Source: Saccharomonospora azurea NA-128 (GTDB lineage: Bacteria; Actinomycetota; Actinomycetes; Mycobacteriales; Pseudonocardiaceae). From it: a stretch of 64,000 bases of DNA. The stretch is taken from the NCBI RefSeq assembly GCF_000231055.2, contig NZ_CM001466.1, positions 1,542,900-1,606,899 of the forward strand, in the 5' to 3' direction. The translations under genes and the position numbers were made by a program. Under the pieces are notes generated by a model that saw nothing but the letters and a program-made list of their open reading frames with translations, was not told the origin of the DNA and did not search any database. This document shows positions 57,223-64,000 of the stretch, piece after piece (position 1 is the first letter of the stretch; each line of letters opens with the position of its first letter).

Positions 57223-60200
57223 GTGCCTGACGACGTCCGCCCCGATCCGCTCGAATCGTTCTCGCCCGCCACGCGGGACTGGTTCACGAGCGCGTTCGAG
57301 GCTCCCACGGCCGCGCAGCTGGGCGCGTGGCGAGCGGCGCAGGACGGCGAGCACGCGCTCGTCATCGCCCCCACCGGGTCCGGCAAGACGCTGGCCGCGT
57401 TCCTGTGGGCTCTCGACCGGTTGGCCACGGTGTCCCCACCCGCGGAACGGCGACGGCGCTGCCGGGTGCTGTACGTGTCGCCGCTCAAGGCACTCGCCGT
57501 GGACGTCCAGCGCAACCTCCGGGCGCCGCTGACCGGAATCTCGCAGGCCTCGCGCAGGCGGGGTCTGGAGCCCCCGGACATCACCGTGGGTACGCGCACG
57601 GGCGACACCACGCCCGCCGAACGGCGCGCGTTCGCGCGCACCCCGCCCGACATCCTGGTGACCACGCCGGAGTCGCTGTTCCTCCTCCTGACGTCCGCGG
57701 CGCGGGAGTCGCTGCGCGGCGTCGACACGGTGATCGTCGACGAGGTCCACGCGGTGGCCGGCAGCAAGCGCGGCGCACACCTCGCGCTGTCGCTGGAACG
57801 GCTCGACGACCTGCTCGACCGGCCCGCCCAGCGCATCGGACTCTCGGCCACGGTCCGGCCCGTCGACGAGGTGGGGGCGTTCCTCACCGGCGGCCGACCC
57901 GTGCGCGTCGTGCAACCCCCGCTCGCGAAGACGATCGAGGTCCGGGTGGAGGTCCCCGTCGAGGACATGGGCGCGCTCGACGCCCGGCCCGCGCGCACGG
58001 AACCCGCGCCGCTGCCCACAGAGGCCGACCCGGACGCCGGCCTCGACTTCCCGGAACCGGTCCCACGGCCGTCGATCTGGCCCGCCGTCGAGGAACGGGT
58101 GCTCGACCTGGTCCGCGCCCATCGCTCCACGATCGTGTTCGCCAACTCGCGCCGCCTCGCCGAACGCCTCACCGCGCGGCTCAACGAACTGGCCGCGGAG
58201 CGCGAGGAACTGGCCGCCGACCTCGACGACCCGGCCACGACCGCGTTCCCCGCCGAGGCGGTCGGTCAGTCGGGCACCACCCGCCCGCAGGCGGAGACGG
58301 CGCCCGTGGTGGCCCGAGCGCACCACGGCTCGATGTCGCGGGAACAACGCAGCCGGGTCGAGGAGGACCTCAAGTCGGGGACGCTGCCGTGCGTCGTGGC
58401 GACCTCGTCGCTGGAGCTCGGCATCGACATGGGGGCCGTGGACCTCGTGATCCAGGTGGAGGCCCCGCCCACGGTGGCGTCGGGCCTGCAGCGCGTCGGC
58501 CGCGCCGGGCACCAAGTCGGAGCGGTGTCGACGGGCGTGATCTTCCCGAAGTTCCGGGGCGACCTCGTCTCGTGCGCCGTCGTGGCCGAGCGCATGGCCG
58601 AGGGCGCGATCGAGGCCGTGCGCTATCCCCGCAACCCGCTGGACGTGCTGGCACAGCACGTCGTGGCCATGGTGGCCGTGGAGCCGCGGACGGTGGAGGA
58701 GGTGGCGGCGACCGTCCGTCGGGCCGCGCCGTTCGCGGCTCTGCCCGACGACGCGTTGCACGCCGTCCTCGACATGCTCGCGGGGCGGTACCCGAGCGAG
58801 GAGTTCGGCGAGCTCCGCGCCCGCATCACCTGGGACCGCGTCACGGGCGTGCTGGAGGGCCGGCCCGGTGCGCAACGGCTGGCGGTCACCTCCGGAGGCA
58901 CGATCCCCGACCGCGGTCTGTTCACCGTGATGACGCCGGGCGACGGCGAACGGCCGGGGTCCCGCGTGGGCGAGCTCGACGAGGAGATGGTGTACGAGTC
59001 GCGGGTCGGCGACACCATCCTGCTGGGCACGTCGTCGTGGCGGATCACCGACATCACCCACGACCGCGTCCTCGTGGTACCCGCGCCCGGCCACCCCGCG
59101 CGCATGCCGTTCTGGCGAGGTGACGCCCAGGGCAGGCCGCTGGAGTTGGGCCGGGCGCTGGGGCGGCTGCTGCGTTTTCTGTCCACGTCGGAGCGTGCCA
59201 AGGCGCTTCGACGTGCCGAGGACGCCGGTCTCGACGAGTGGGCGGCCGCGAACCTGGTGTCCTACGTGGACGAACAGCGTGAGGCCACTCGGCACGTGCC
59301 GAGCGACCGGACGGTGCTGTTGGAGCGGTTCCGCGACGAGCTGGGCGACTGGCGCGTGGTCGTGCACTCCCCGTTCGGCGCCCAGGTCAACGCGCCGTGG
59401 GCACTCGCCGTGGCCGCCCGGCTGCGCGAACGGCGCGGGGTGGACGCGCAGGTCGCCCACTCCGACGACGGGATCGTGCTGAGGCTGCCGGACGCACTCG
59501 ACGACGAGGGCCGGGAGGTGACGATCGGCGCCGAGGACGTCGTCCTCGATCCGGACGAGGTGGAGTCGCTGATCACCGCGGAGGTCGGCGGGTCGGCGTT
59601 GTTCGCGGCCCGGTTCCGCGAGTGCGCGGCCCGGTCGCTCCTGCTCCCTCGACGAGATCCGCGACGGCGCACTCCCCTGTGGCAGCAGCGGCAACGGGCG
59701 TCGCAGCTGCTCGGCGTCGCGGCGAAGTACGAGCGCTTCCCCGTGGTGCTGGAGGCCATGCGGGAGTGCCTCCAGGACGTCTACGACGTCGGCGGGTTGC
59801 GAGAGCTGATGGCCGACATCGCGGGGCGTTCCGTGCGGGTCGTGGAGGTCGAGACCCCGTCGGCCTCGCCGTTCGCGCGCAGCCTGCTGTTCGGGTACGT
59901 GGGCATGTTCCTGTACGAGACCGACGCGCCGCTGGCCGAGCGGCGGGCGGCGGCGCTGTCGCTCGACTCGGCGCTGCTCGCGGAACTCCTGGGCACCGAG
60001 GCGATCCGCGAACTGCTCGACGCCGACGTCGTGGCGGAGGTCGAGCGGTCGCTGCAACGGCTCGACCAGGACCGGCACGCGCGCGGGCCCGAGGACACGG
60101 CGGATCTGTTGCGGTTCCTCGGCGACCTCACGCGCGACGAGGCAGCGGCCCGCGGTGTGCGGCCCGCTTGGTTGGACGAGCTGGTGGCGCAGCGGCGGGC

Positions 60201-61869
60201 GATCGTCGTACGCATCGCGGGCGAGGAACGCCACCTGGCGATCGAGGACGCGGGCCGGGTCCGCGACGCCCTCGGGGTGGCACTCCCGGTCGGGGTGCCC
60301 GAGGCGTTCACCGAGCCCGTCGCCGACCCGTTGGGCGACCTGCTCCGCCGCTACGCGCGGACGCGAGGGCCGTTCTCGGCGCACGACGCCGCGGCGCGGT
60401 TCGGGCTCGGGCTCGCGGTGGTGACCGGCGTGCTCGACCGGTTGACCGCCGAGGGCACCCTCGTCCGAGGCGAGCTGCGCCCGCAGGGCCACGAGGCGGG
60501 TACGGAGTACTGCGACGCCGCCGTGCTGCGCCGGTTGCGGCGCGCGTCGCTGGCACGGCTGCGTGCCGAGGTCGAACCCGTCGAGCCCCCTGCGCTGGGC
60601 CGGTTCCTGCCGAGCTGGCACGGCATCGGCGCCCACCGGTCCGCCCGGTGGACACCCACGGCCGACGACGTGCTCGCCGTGGTCGAGCAGCTGGCCGGCG
60701 CGCCACTGCCCGCGAGCGCCGTGGAGTCGCTGATCCTGCCGAACAGACTGCCCGGCTACTATCCCGCGCTGCTCGACGAGCTCATGGTCGCCGGGGAGGT
60801 GACGTGGTGCGGCTGCGGCGCACTGTCGGGTGGCGACGGGTGGATCGCGCTGGCTCCCGCGGACGTCGCCGAGGCGCTGCTTCCGGACGTGGAGGACACC
60901 TCGACGCACGGCCCCGTGCACGAGGCCGTGGTGTCGGCGCTGGAAGGGGGCGGACTGTTCTTCCGCCAGATCGTCGACCGGGTGACCGTGGCGCTCGACC
61001 AACCGGTCAACGACGCGGACGTGGTGGCCGCGCTGTGGGACCTCGTGTGGGCGGGACTGGTCTCGGGGGACACCCTGGCCCCGCTGCGCGCCCAGGTCTC
61101 GGGCAAGGGAGCCGCGCACAAACCGCGCCGGTCGACGCCCCGGGGCCGGTACGCACGCCTGCGCGCGGCCCGGCCCGCGATGCCCAGCCGCACCGGTCCG
61201 CCCACCGTCGCCGGACGGTGGGGCCTGACCCCACCTCGCGAGACCGACCCCACGCGACGCGCCCACGCGCGGACGGAGTCGTTCCTCGAACGGCACGGCG
61301 TGCTGACGCGCGGAGCACTGGACACCGAGCGCGTCAGCGGCGGCTTCTCCGCCGTCTACCGGGTGTTGCGGGGCATGGAGGACTCGGGCCAGGTCATTCG
61401 CGGCTACGTCGTGGAGGGTCTGGGTGCGGCTCAGTTCGCCGTGCGCGGCGCTGTCGACCGGCTGCGCGCGGTCGCGGACGCCGGAGGCTGGCGGCCGGAA
61501 CACCGGGCGGTCGTCCTCGCCGCCGCGGACCCCGCGCAACCGTACGGCGCGGCTCTCGACTGGCCCGCCGTCGTGGGCGACACGAAGCACCGCCCCGCTC
61601 GCAAGGCCGGGGCGCTCACCGTGCTCGTCGACGGCACACCCGCGATGTACGTCGAGCGAGGCGGTCGGTCGCTGCTGTCGTTCACCGACGATCCGGTCAC
61701 CCTGCGTACCGCCGCCGAGGCCCTGTCGAACGCGGTGCGCGAGGGCTGGCTCGGGCAGTTGCAGGTGCAGCGGGCCGACGGAGAACAGGTGTTGACCTCG
61801 GAGCTCGCCGTCGTGCTGCGTGAGGCCGGTTTCCGTGCGACCCCGAAGGGGTTGCGGCTGCGGGCGTAG
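57223..61869 (+). CDS. lhr: ATP-dependent helicase Lhr
   Basis: Large superfamily-2 DNA repair helicase, 1548 residues. Motif I APTGSGKT (49-56), TTPESL (motif Ib), DEVHAVAG (motif II), LSATVRP (motif III), then helicase-C with GIDMGAVDLVIQ and QRVGRAGH; the long C-terminal half (about 700-1548) is the Lhr-specific winged-helix and beta-barrel region. GTG start has CATGAT 6 nt before it and an overly close GGAGG, so the mRNA is probably leaderless. In mycobacteria this protein is damage-induced; no LexA box was seen here. Confidence 0.96.
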   Translation: MPDDVRPDPLESFSPATRDWFTSAFEAPTAAQLGAWRAAQDGEHALVIAPTGSGKTLAAFLWALDRLATVSPPAERRRRCRVLYVSPLKALAVDVQRNLRAPLTGISQASRRRGLEPPDITVGTRTGDTTPAERRAFARTPPDILVTTPESLFLLLTSAARESLRGVDTVIVDEVHAVAGSKRGAHLALSLERLDDLLDRPAQRIGLSATVRPVDEVGAFLTGGRPVRVVQPPLAKTIEVRVEVPVEDMGALDARPARTEPAPLPTEADPDAGLDFPEPVPRPSIWPAVEERVLDLVRAHRSTIVFANSRRLAERLTARLNELAAEREELAADLDDPATTAFPAEAVGQSGTTRPQAETAPVVARAHHGSMSREQRSRVEEDLKSGTLPCVVATSSLELGIDMGAVDLVIQVEAPPTVASGLQRVGRAGHQVGAVSTGVIFPKFRGDLVSCAVVAERMAEGAIEAVRYPRNPLDVLAQHVVAMVAVEPRTVEEVAATVRRAAPFAALPDDALHAVLDMLAGRYPSEEFGELRARITWDRVTGVLEGRPGAQRLAVTSGGTIPDRGLFTVMTPGDGERPGSRVGELDEEMVYESRVGDTILLGTSSWRITDITHDRVLVVPAPGHPARMPFWRGDAQGRPLELGRALGRLLRFLSTSERAKALRRAEDAGLDEWAAANLVSYVDEQREATRHVPSDRTVLLERFRDELGDWRVVVHSPFGAQVNAPWALAVAARLRERRGVDAQVAHSDDGIVLRLPDALDDEGREVTIGAEDVVLDPDEVESLITAEVGGSALFAARFRECAARSLLLPRRDPRRRTPLWQQRQRASQLLGVAAKYERFPVVLEAMRECLQDVYDVGGLRELMADIAGRSVRVVEVETPSASPFARSLLFGYVGMFLYETDAPLAERRAAALSLDSALLAELLGTEAIRELLDADVVAEVERSLQRLDQDRHARGPEDTADLLRFLGDLTRDEAAARGVRPAWLDELVAQRRAIVVRIAGEERHLAIEDAGRVRDALGVALPVGVPEAFTEPVADPLGDLLRRYARTRGPFSAHDAAARFGLGLAVVTGVLDRLTAEGTLVRGELRPQGHEAGTEYCDAAVLRRLRRASLARLRAEVEPVEPPALGRFLPSWHGIGAHRSARWTPTADDVLAVVEQLAGAPLPASAVESLILPNRLPGYYPALLDELMVAGEVTWCGCGALSGGDGWIALAPADVAEALLPDVEDTSTHGPVHEAVVSALEGGGLFFRQIVDRVTVALDQPVNDADVVAALWDLVWAGLVSGDTLAPLRAQVSGKGAAHKPRRSTPRGRYARLRAARPAMPSRTGPPTVAGRWGLTPPRETDPTRRAHARTESFLERHGVLTRGALDTERVSGGFSAVYRVLRGMEDSGQVIRGYVVEGLGAAQFAVRGAVDRLRAVADAGGWRPEHRAVVLAAADPAQPYGAALDWPAVVGDTKHRPARKAGALTVLVDGTPAMYVERGGRSLLSFTDDPVTLRTAAEALSNAVREGWLGQLQVQRADGEQVLTSELAVVLREAGFRATPKGLRLRA

Positions 61870-61940
61870 CGGAGCGTGATCGCGGCGCGGTCTCTCGTCG
61901 CTAAGCTCGGCCGCGGCACTCTCCAGGAAGGACCACGACC

Positions 61941-62441
61941 ATGGCCAAGCGCGACATCCGCTACTTCGGTGACCCGGTGCTGAAGTCCCCCGCCGATCCG
62001 ATCACCACGTTCGACGACTCCACTCGCGCGCTGGTGGACGACCTCCTCGACACGGTGCAGGCGCCGGGTCGCGCGGGTCTGGCCGCGCCCCAGATCGGTG
62101 TGGGCGCGCGGGCGTTCAGTTACAACGTGGACGGCGATCTCGGCTACGTGCTGAACCCGGAGATCGTGGAGGTCTCCGACGAGAAGCACGAGGTCATGGA
62201 GGGTTGCCTGTCCCTGCCCGGGTTGAGTTTCCCGACGGTCCGTGCGGTGCGCGCGACGGTCAAGGGTGTGGACCTGCGCAACGAGCCGGTGATCGTCTCC
62301 GGGGAGGGCCTCATGGCCCAGTGCCTGCAGCACGAGGTGGACCACCTCGACGGATACCTGTACATCGACCGCCTGGATTCGGAACACCGCAGGCAGGCGC
62401 TGCGCCAGGCACGCAGCCAGGATTGGTTTTGGTCTCGTTAG
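61941..62441 (+). CDS. def: Peptide deformylase
   Basis: Metalloenzyme removing the formyl group from nascent N-termini. 166 residues with motif 1 GLAAPQIG (46-53), motif 2 EGCLSLPG (87-94, metal ligand C89) and motif 3 QHEVDH (130-135, H131 and H135 ligands, E132 catalytic). ATG with GGAAGGA upstream. A TAAGCT hexamer at 61902-61907 may be its -10. 71 bp after lhr. Confidence 0.96.
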   Translation: MAKRDIRYFGDPVLKSPADPITTFDDSTRALVDDLLDTVQAPGRAGLAAPQIGVGARAFSYNVDGDLGYVLNPEIVEVSDEKHEVMEGCLSLPGLSFPTVRAVRATVKGVDLRNEPVIVSGEGLMAQCLQHEVDHLDGYLYIDRLDSEHRRQALRQARSQDWFWSR

Positions 62442-62571
62442 GACAGTCACCGGAACGACACACGTGATCACATAGATCGTTATCTTTCTGTGTCCATTCC
62501 CACTCTCTCGTGACTTCCCCGTTGCCGGTTCTTAATCTCACCGGCGCTGGGATCACGGGAGTAAAGGGACA

Positions 62572-63306
62572 ATGAGAAGACAACGGGCCCCACGCGGCCG
62601 GCACCGCAAGCCCACGCCACCTCGCACCTGGGTTCGCCCGACCGCACTGGGCGTCGTCGCCGCCGCGGCTCTGGCCGTGACGGTGTACACCGCGAACGGT
62701 CTGGTCCAACACGACGACGCAGCGTCCGCCGCACTCGTCATGTCGGCGAATCCGGCCTCGACGTCCTCGCCGTCGAGCACCACGTCGCCGCCCACCACGC
62801 AGAGCCCGAGTTCGACGACCTCGACCACGACGTCCGAACCATCCGAGACCACCGAGCCGGAACCCGAGCCGGAGCCGACGGAACCACCCGACACGACCGA
62901 GGCGACCGAGGAACCGCCTCCGCCCGAGCCCGTCACACCCGAACCGCAGGCGTGCCCGACGGACCTGGAGAACACCGAACCCCACGTGGCACAGGTCGGC
63001 CATCACGTGCTCACCCGGTTCGCGGTGGACTCGGTGGGCGGTCGCGCCGGTCGTGCCAATGCCAGCGACCATCCTGCGGGCCTGGCCCTCGACTTCATGG
63101 TCAGCCCGGAGGTGGGCGACGCCCTCGCGGACTACCTGGTGGCCCACCGGGCCGAGTTCGGCATCACCTACGTGATCTGGGCGCAGCGGATCAACAGCGG
63201 GTCGGGCTGGTCGACGATGGAGGACCGCGGCAGCCCCACGGCGAACCACATGGACCACGTGCACGTCTCGTTCGCCGCAGGCGCCGACGTCGCGGTCACC
63301 TGCTGA
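62572..63306 (+). CDS. Exported M15-like cell-wall hydrolase
   Basis: 244 residues: a basic N-terminus, one signal-anchor span (about 24-41, TALGVVAAAALAVTVYTA), a Thr/Ser/Pro/Glu-rich linker (55-125) and a C-terminal globular domain (about 127-244) containing ASDHPAGLALDF and HMDHVHVSF. The H-x6-D and H-x-H spacing is that of the D-Ala-D-Ala-carboxypeptidase/ARB_07466-like zinc fold, so a peptidoglycan peptidase is likely. ATG with AAAGGGA upstream. The leader (62442-62571) has a 6-bp stem (62524-62545) but no recognisable riboswitch. Confidence 0.8.
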   Translation: MRRQRAPRGRHRKPTPPRTWVRPTALGVVAAAALAVTVYTANGLVQHDDAASAALVMSANPASTSSPSSTTSPPTTQSPSSTTSTTTSEPSETTEPEPEPEPTEPPDTTEATEEPPPPEPVTPEPQACPTDLENTEPHVAQVGHHVLTRFAVDSVGGRAGRANASDHPAGLALDFMVSPEVGDALADYLVAHRAEFGITYVIWAQRINSGSGWSTMEDRGSPTANHMDHVHVSFAAGADVAVTC

Positions 63307-63318
63307 CCCACCTCAGCG

Positions 63319-64000
63319 CTAGCGGGTGGCCAACCGCAGCAACGCCCACAGCTGCCCGACGGCGTCGTGATCGCCCTCGACGGTCACGGCGCCGGGGCCC
63401 TGGCGACCCCACAACCACAGGTAGACCTGATCGGGCTCGCCCGACACCACGGCGTCGACCTCGTGGGCGTCGTCCGGCGAACTGCGCCGCACGACGGTGC
63501 ACTCCGGCGTCATCCGGGCGAGCCACCGGCATCCGGCCGCCCTGACGGCCACCGTCGCGGTCCGGGTGCCGGTGACACCGAGCCTCGGCAGGCGGTGACC
63601 GAACCACAGCAGCAACGCTTCGTCGATACCGTCGAGCGCCACGTCGTGTGCGATCTCAGCGCTCTCGACTCCCAGGGCCTGCTCGGCATCGACCCGGTGC
63701 ACCGTGGTCTCGTGCGCCATGCGGCGGTACCAGAACCCGGCCGTGGGATCGCCGTCCCACCACGTGGCCGCCCGCGCGGACGGCGTGCGGGTGACGAGGA
63801 CGTCGCAGAGCCCTTCCGCTCCCTCGCGCAGGTAACTCTGCACCGTCTGCCCGACGACCGGGTCACGCTGCCAGTTCTGCGGCGCCTCACCGCGCAGCAC
63901 CCAGTGCGACGCGGCCCGGTGGACACTGCCCACGTGTCGCACCACCTCGCTCAGTGTCCACCCTGGACACGTGGGCACGGCGGTCTCCGGAGCGCCCGTC
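63319..64000 (-). CDS. Maleylpyruvate isomerase-like, mycothiol-dependent family enzyme (partial)
   Basis: Member of the MDMPI family of the DinB superfamily. Visible from TCPGWTLSEVVRHVGSVHR through the metal-site segment RMAHETTVHRVDAEQALG to the C-terminal domain ending GQLWALLRLATR (about 227 residues). Residues before VPTCPGW continue beyond the window edge, so the true start is outside; the GTG at 63978 is probably internal. Metal ligands H in RHVGSVH and ETTVHRVDAE are in place. Substrate unknown. Convergent with the M15-like gene, 12 bp apart. Confidence 0.85.
   Translation of the reverse strand, partial: TGAPETAVPTCPGWTLSEVVRHVGSVHRAASHWVLRGEAPQNWQRDPVVGQTVQSYLREGAEGLCDVLVTRTPSARAATWWDGDPTAGFWYRRMAHETTVHRVDAEQALGVESAEIAHDVALDGIDEALLLWFGHRLPRLGVTGTRTATVAVRAAGCRWLARMTPECTVVRRSSPDDAHEVDAVVSGEPDQVYLWLWGRQGPGAVTVEGDHDAVGQLWALLRLATR

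Noticed and set aside
57082-61590. Giant minus-strand open frame (2151 codons in all) running through the Lhr gene into the Hsp70-like gene
   Set aside because: It is antisense to a clear helicase; only the last 648 codons match a family. Long antisense frames are a by-product of high third-position GC.
62442-62571. Cyclic-di-AMP (ydaO-type) riboswitch before the M15-like hydrolase
   Set aside because: The leader is only 130 bp and lacks the conserved G-rich core; only a small stem is seen.

Overview
The window is high-GC actinobacterial chromosome with dense genes, frequent GTG starts and ATGA/GTGA stop-start overlaps. The gene content fits a Pseudonocardiaceae-type organism (Saccharomonospora/Amycolatopsis-like): two mycothiol-associated families (a DinB/DUF664 protein and a maleylpyruvate-isomerase-like protein), a MurE with the meso-diaminopimelate motif, IdeR, B12-dependent NrdJ with NrdR, an actinobacterial-type LexA and an sdhCAB-type operon. 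The genus is inference; no rRNA, tRNA, prophage, IS element or CRISPR array was seen.

Layout. (1) 1-12046, minus strand: the distal half of the division/cell-wall (dcw) cluster, murE-murF-mraY-murD-ftsW-murG-murC-ftsQ-[DinB/DUF664]-ftsZ (ftsZ cut by the window edge). Several junctions are translationally coupled. The cluster ends abruptly at murE: instead of ftsI/pbpB, the next gene is a divergent secreted protein. (2) 12262-26678: accessory metabolism and regulation, with a secreted repeat protein, a GNAT/acyl-CoA-synthetase-like protein acetyltransferase paired with an AcuC deacetylase, a sulfurtransferase, IdeR/DtxR, GalE, a DUF4192 protein, a secreted S15 peptidase, an S9 prolyl oligopeptidase and an NAD-binding SDR. 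(3) 26782-40960: a block syntenic with the mycobacterial ideR-lexA-recA neighbourhood, with nrdJ, nrdR, a small SOS-type membrane protein divergent from lexA, lexA, a beta-propeller-like protein, hflX, dapF, miaA, an extradiol-dioxygenase-like protein, a DUF349 protein, an Rv2732c-like membrane protein and miaB. (4) 41188-44518: a gluABCD-type glutamate ABC transporter. (5) 44588-51288: an sdh operon (small ORF, sdhC, sdhA, sdhB) divergent from an Entner-Doudoroff edd-eda operon. (6) 51333-54941: an LMF1-family membrane protein, a 21-bp minisatellite, recX-recA and a DUF3046 gene. (7) 55005-64000: a 40-residue membrane peptide, a membrane-anchored Hsp70-like protein divergent from the Lhr helicase, peptide deformylase, an anchored M15-like cell-wall enzyme and a partial mycothiol-type enzyme.

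Regulation is unusually readable. There are SOS boxes upstream of lexA, of the divergent small membrane gene and of recA, and recA also has a PafBC-type promoter. Two NrdR boxes 32 bp apart overlap the nrdR-nrdJ promoter. A CRP/GlxR-type site lies between sdh and edd. A perfect 19-bp palindrome lies between the Hsp70 and Lhr genes. Strong hairpins separate several converging transcription units, and several genes look leaderless, with a TANNNT-type -10 about 6-7 nt before the start codon.

The genes form several functional sets: lipid II synthesis and septation (murE to ftsZ), DNA damage response and dNTP supply (lexA, recA, recX, nrdJR, small membrane inhibitor candidate), translation/tRNA quality (miaA, miaB, hflX, def), acyl-lysine control (Pat/AcuC), and central carbon and respiration (edd-eda, sdh, glu transporter). 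The candidates for less-described biology are the Hsp70-TM-exodomain protein with its small membrane neighbour, the LysM-less SOS membrane protein, the 44-residue ORF before hflX, and the dcw break at murE.
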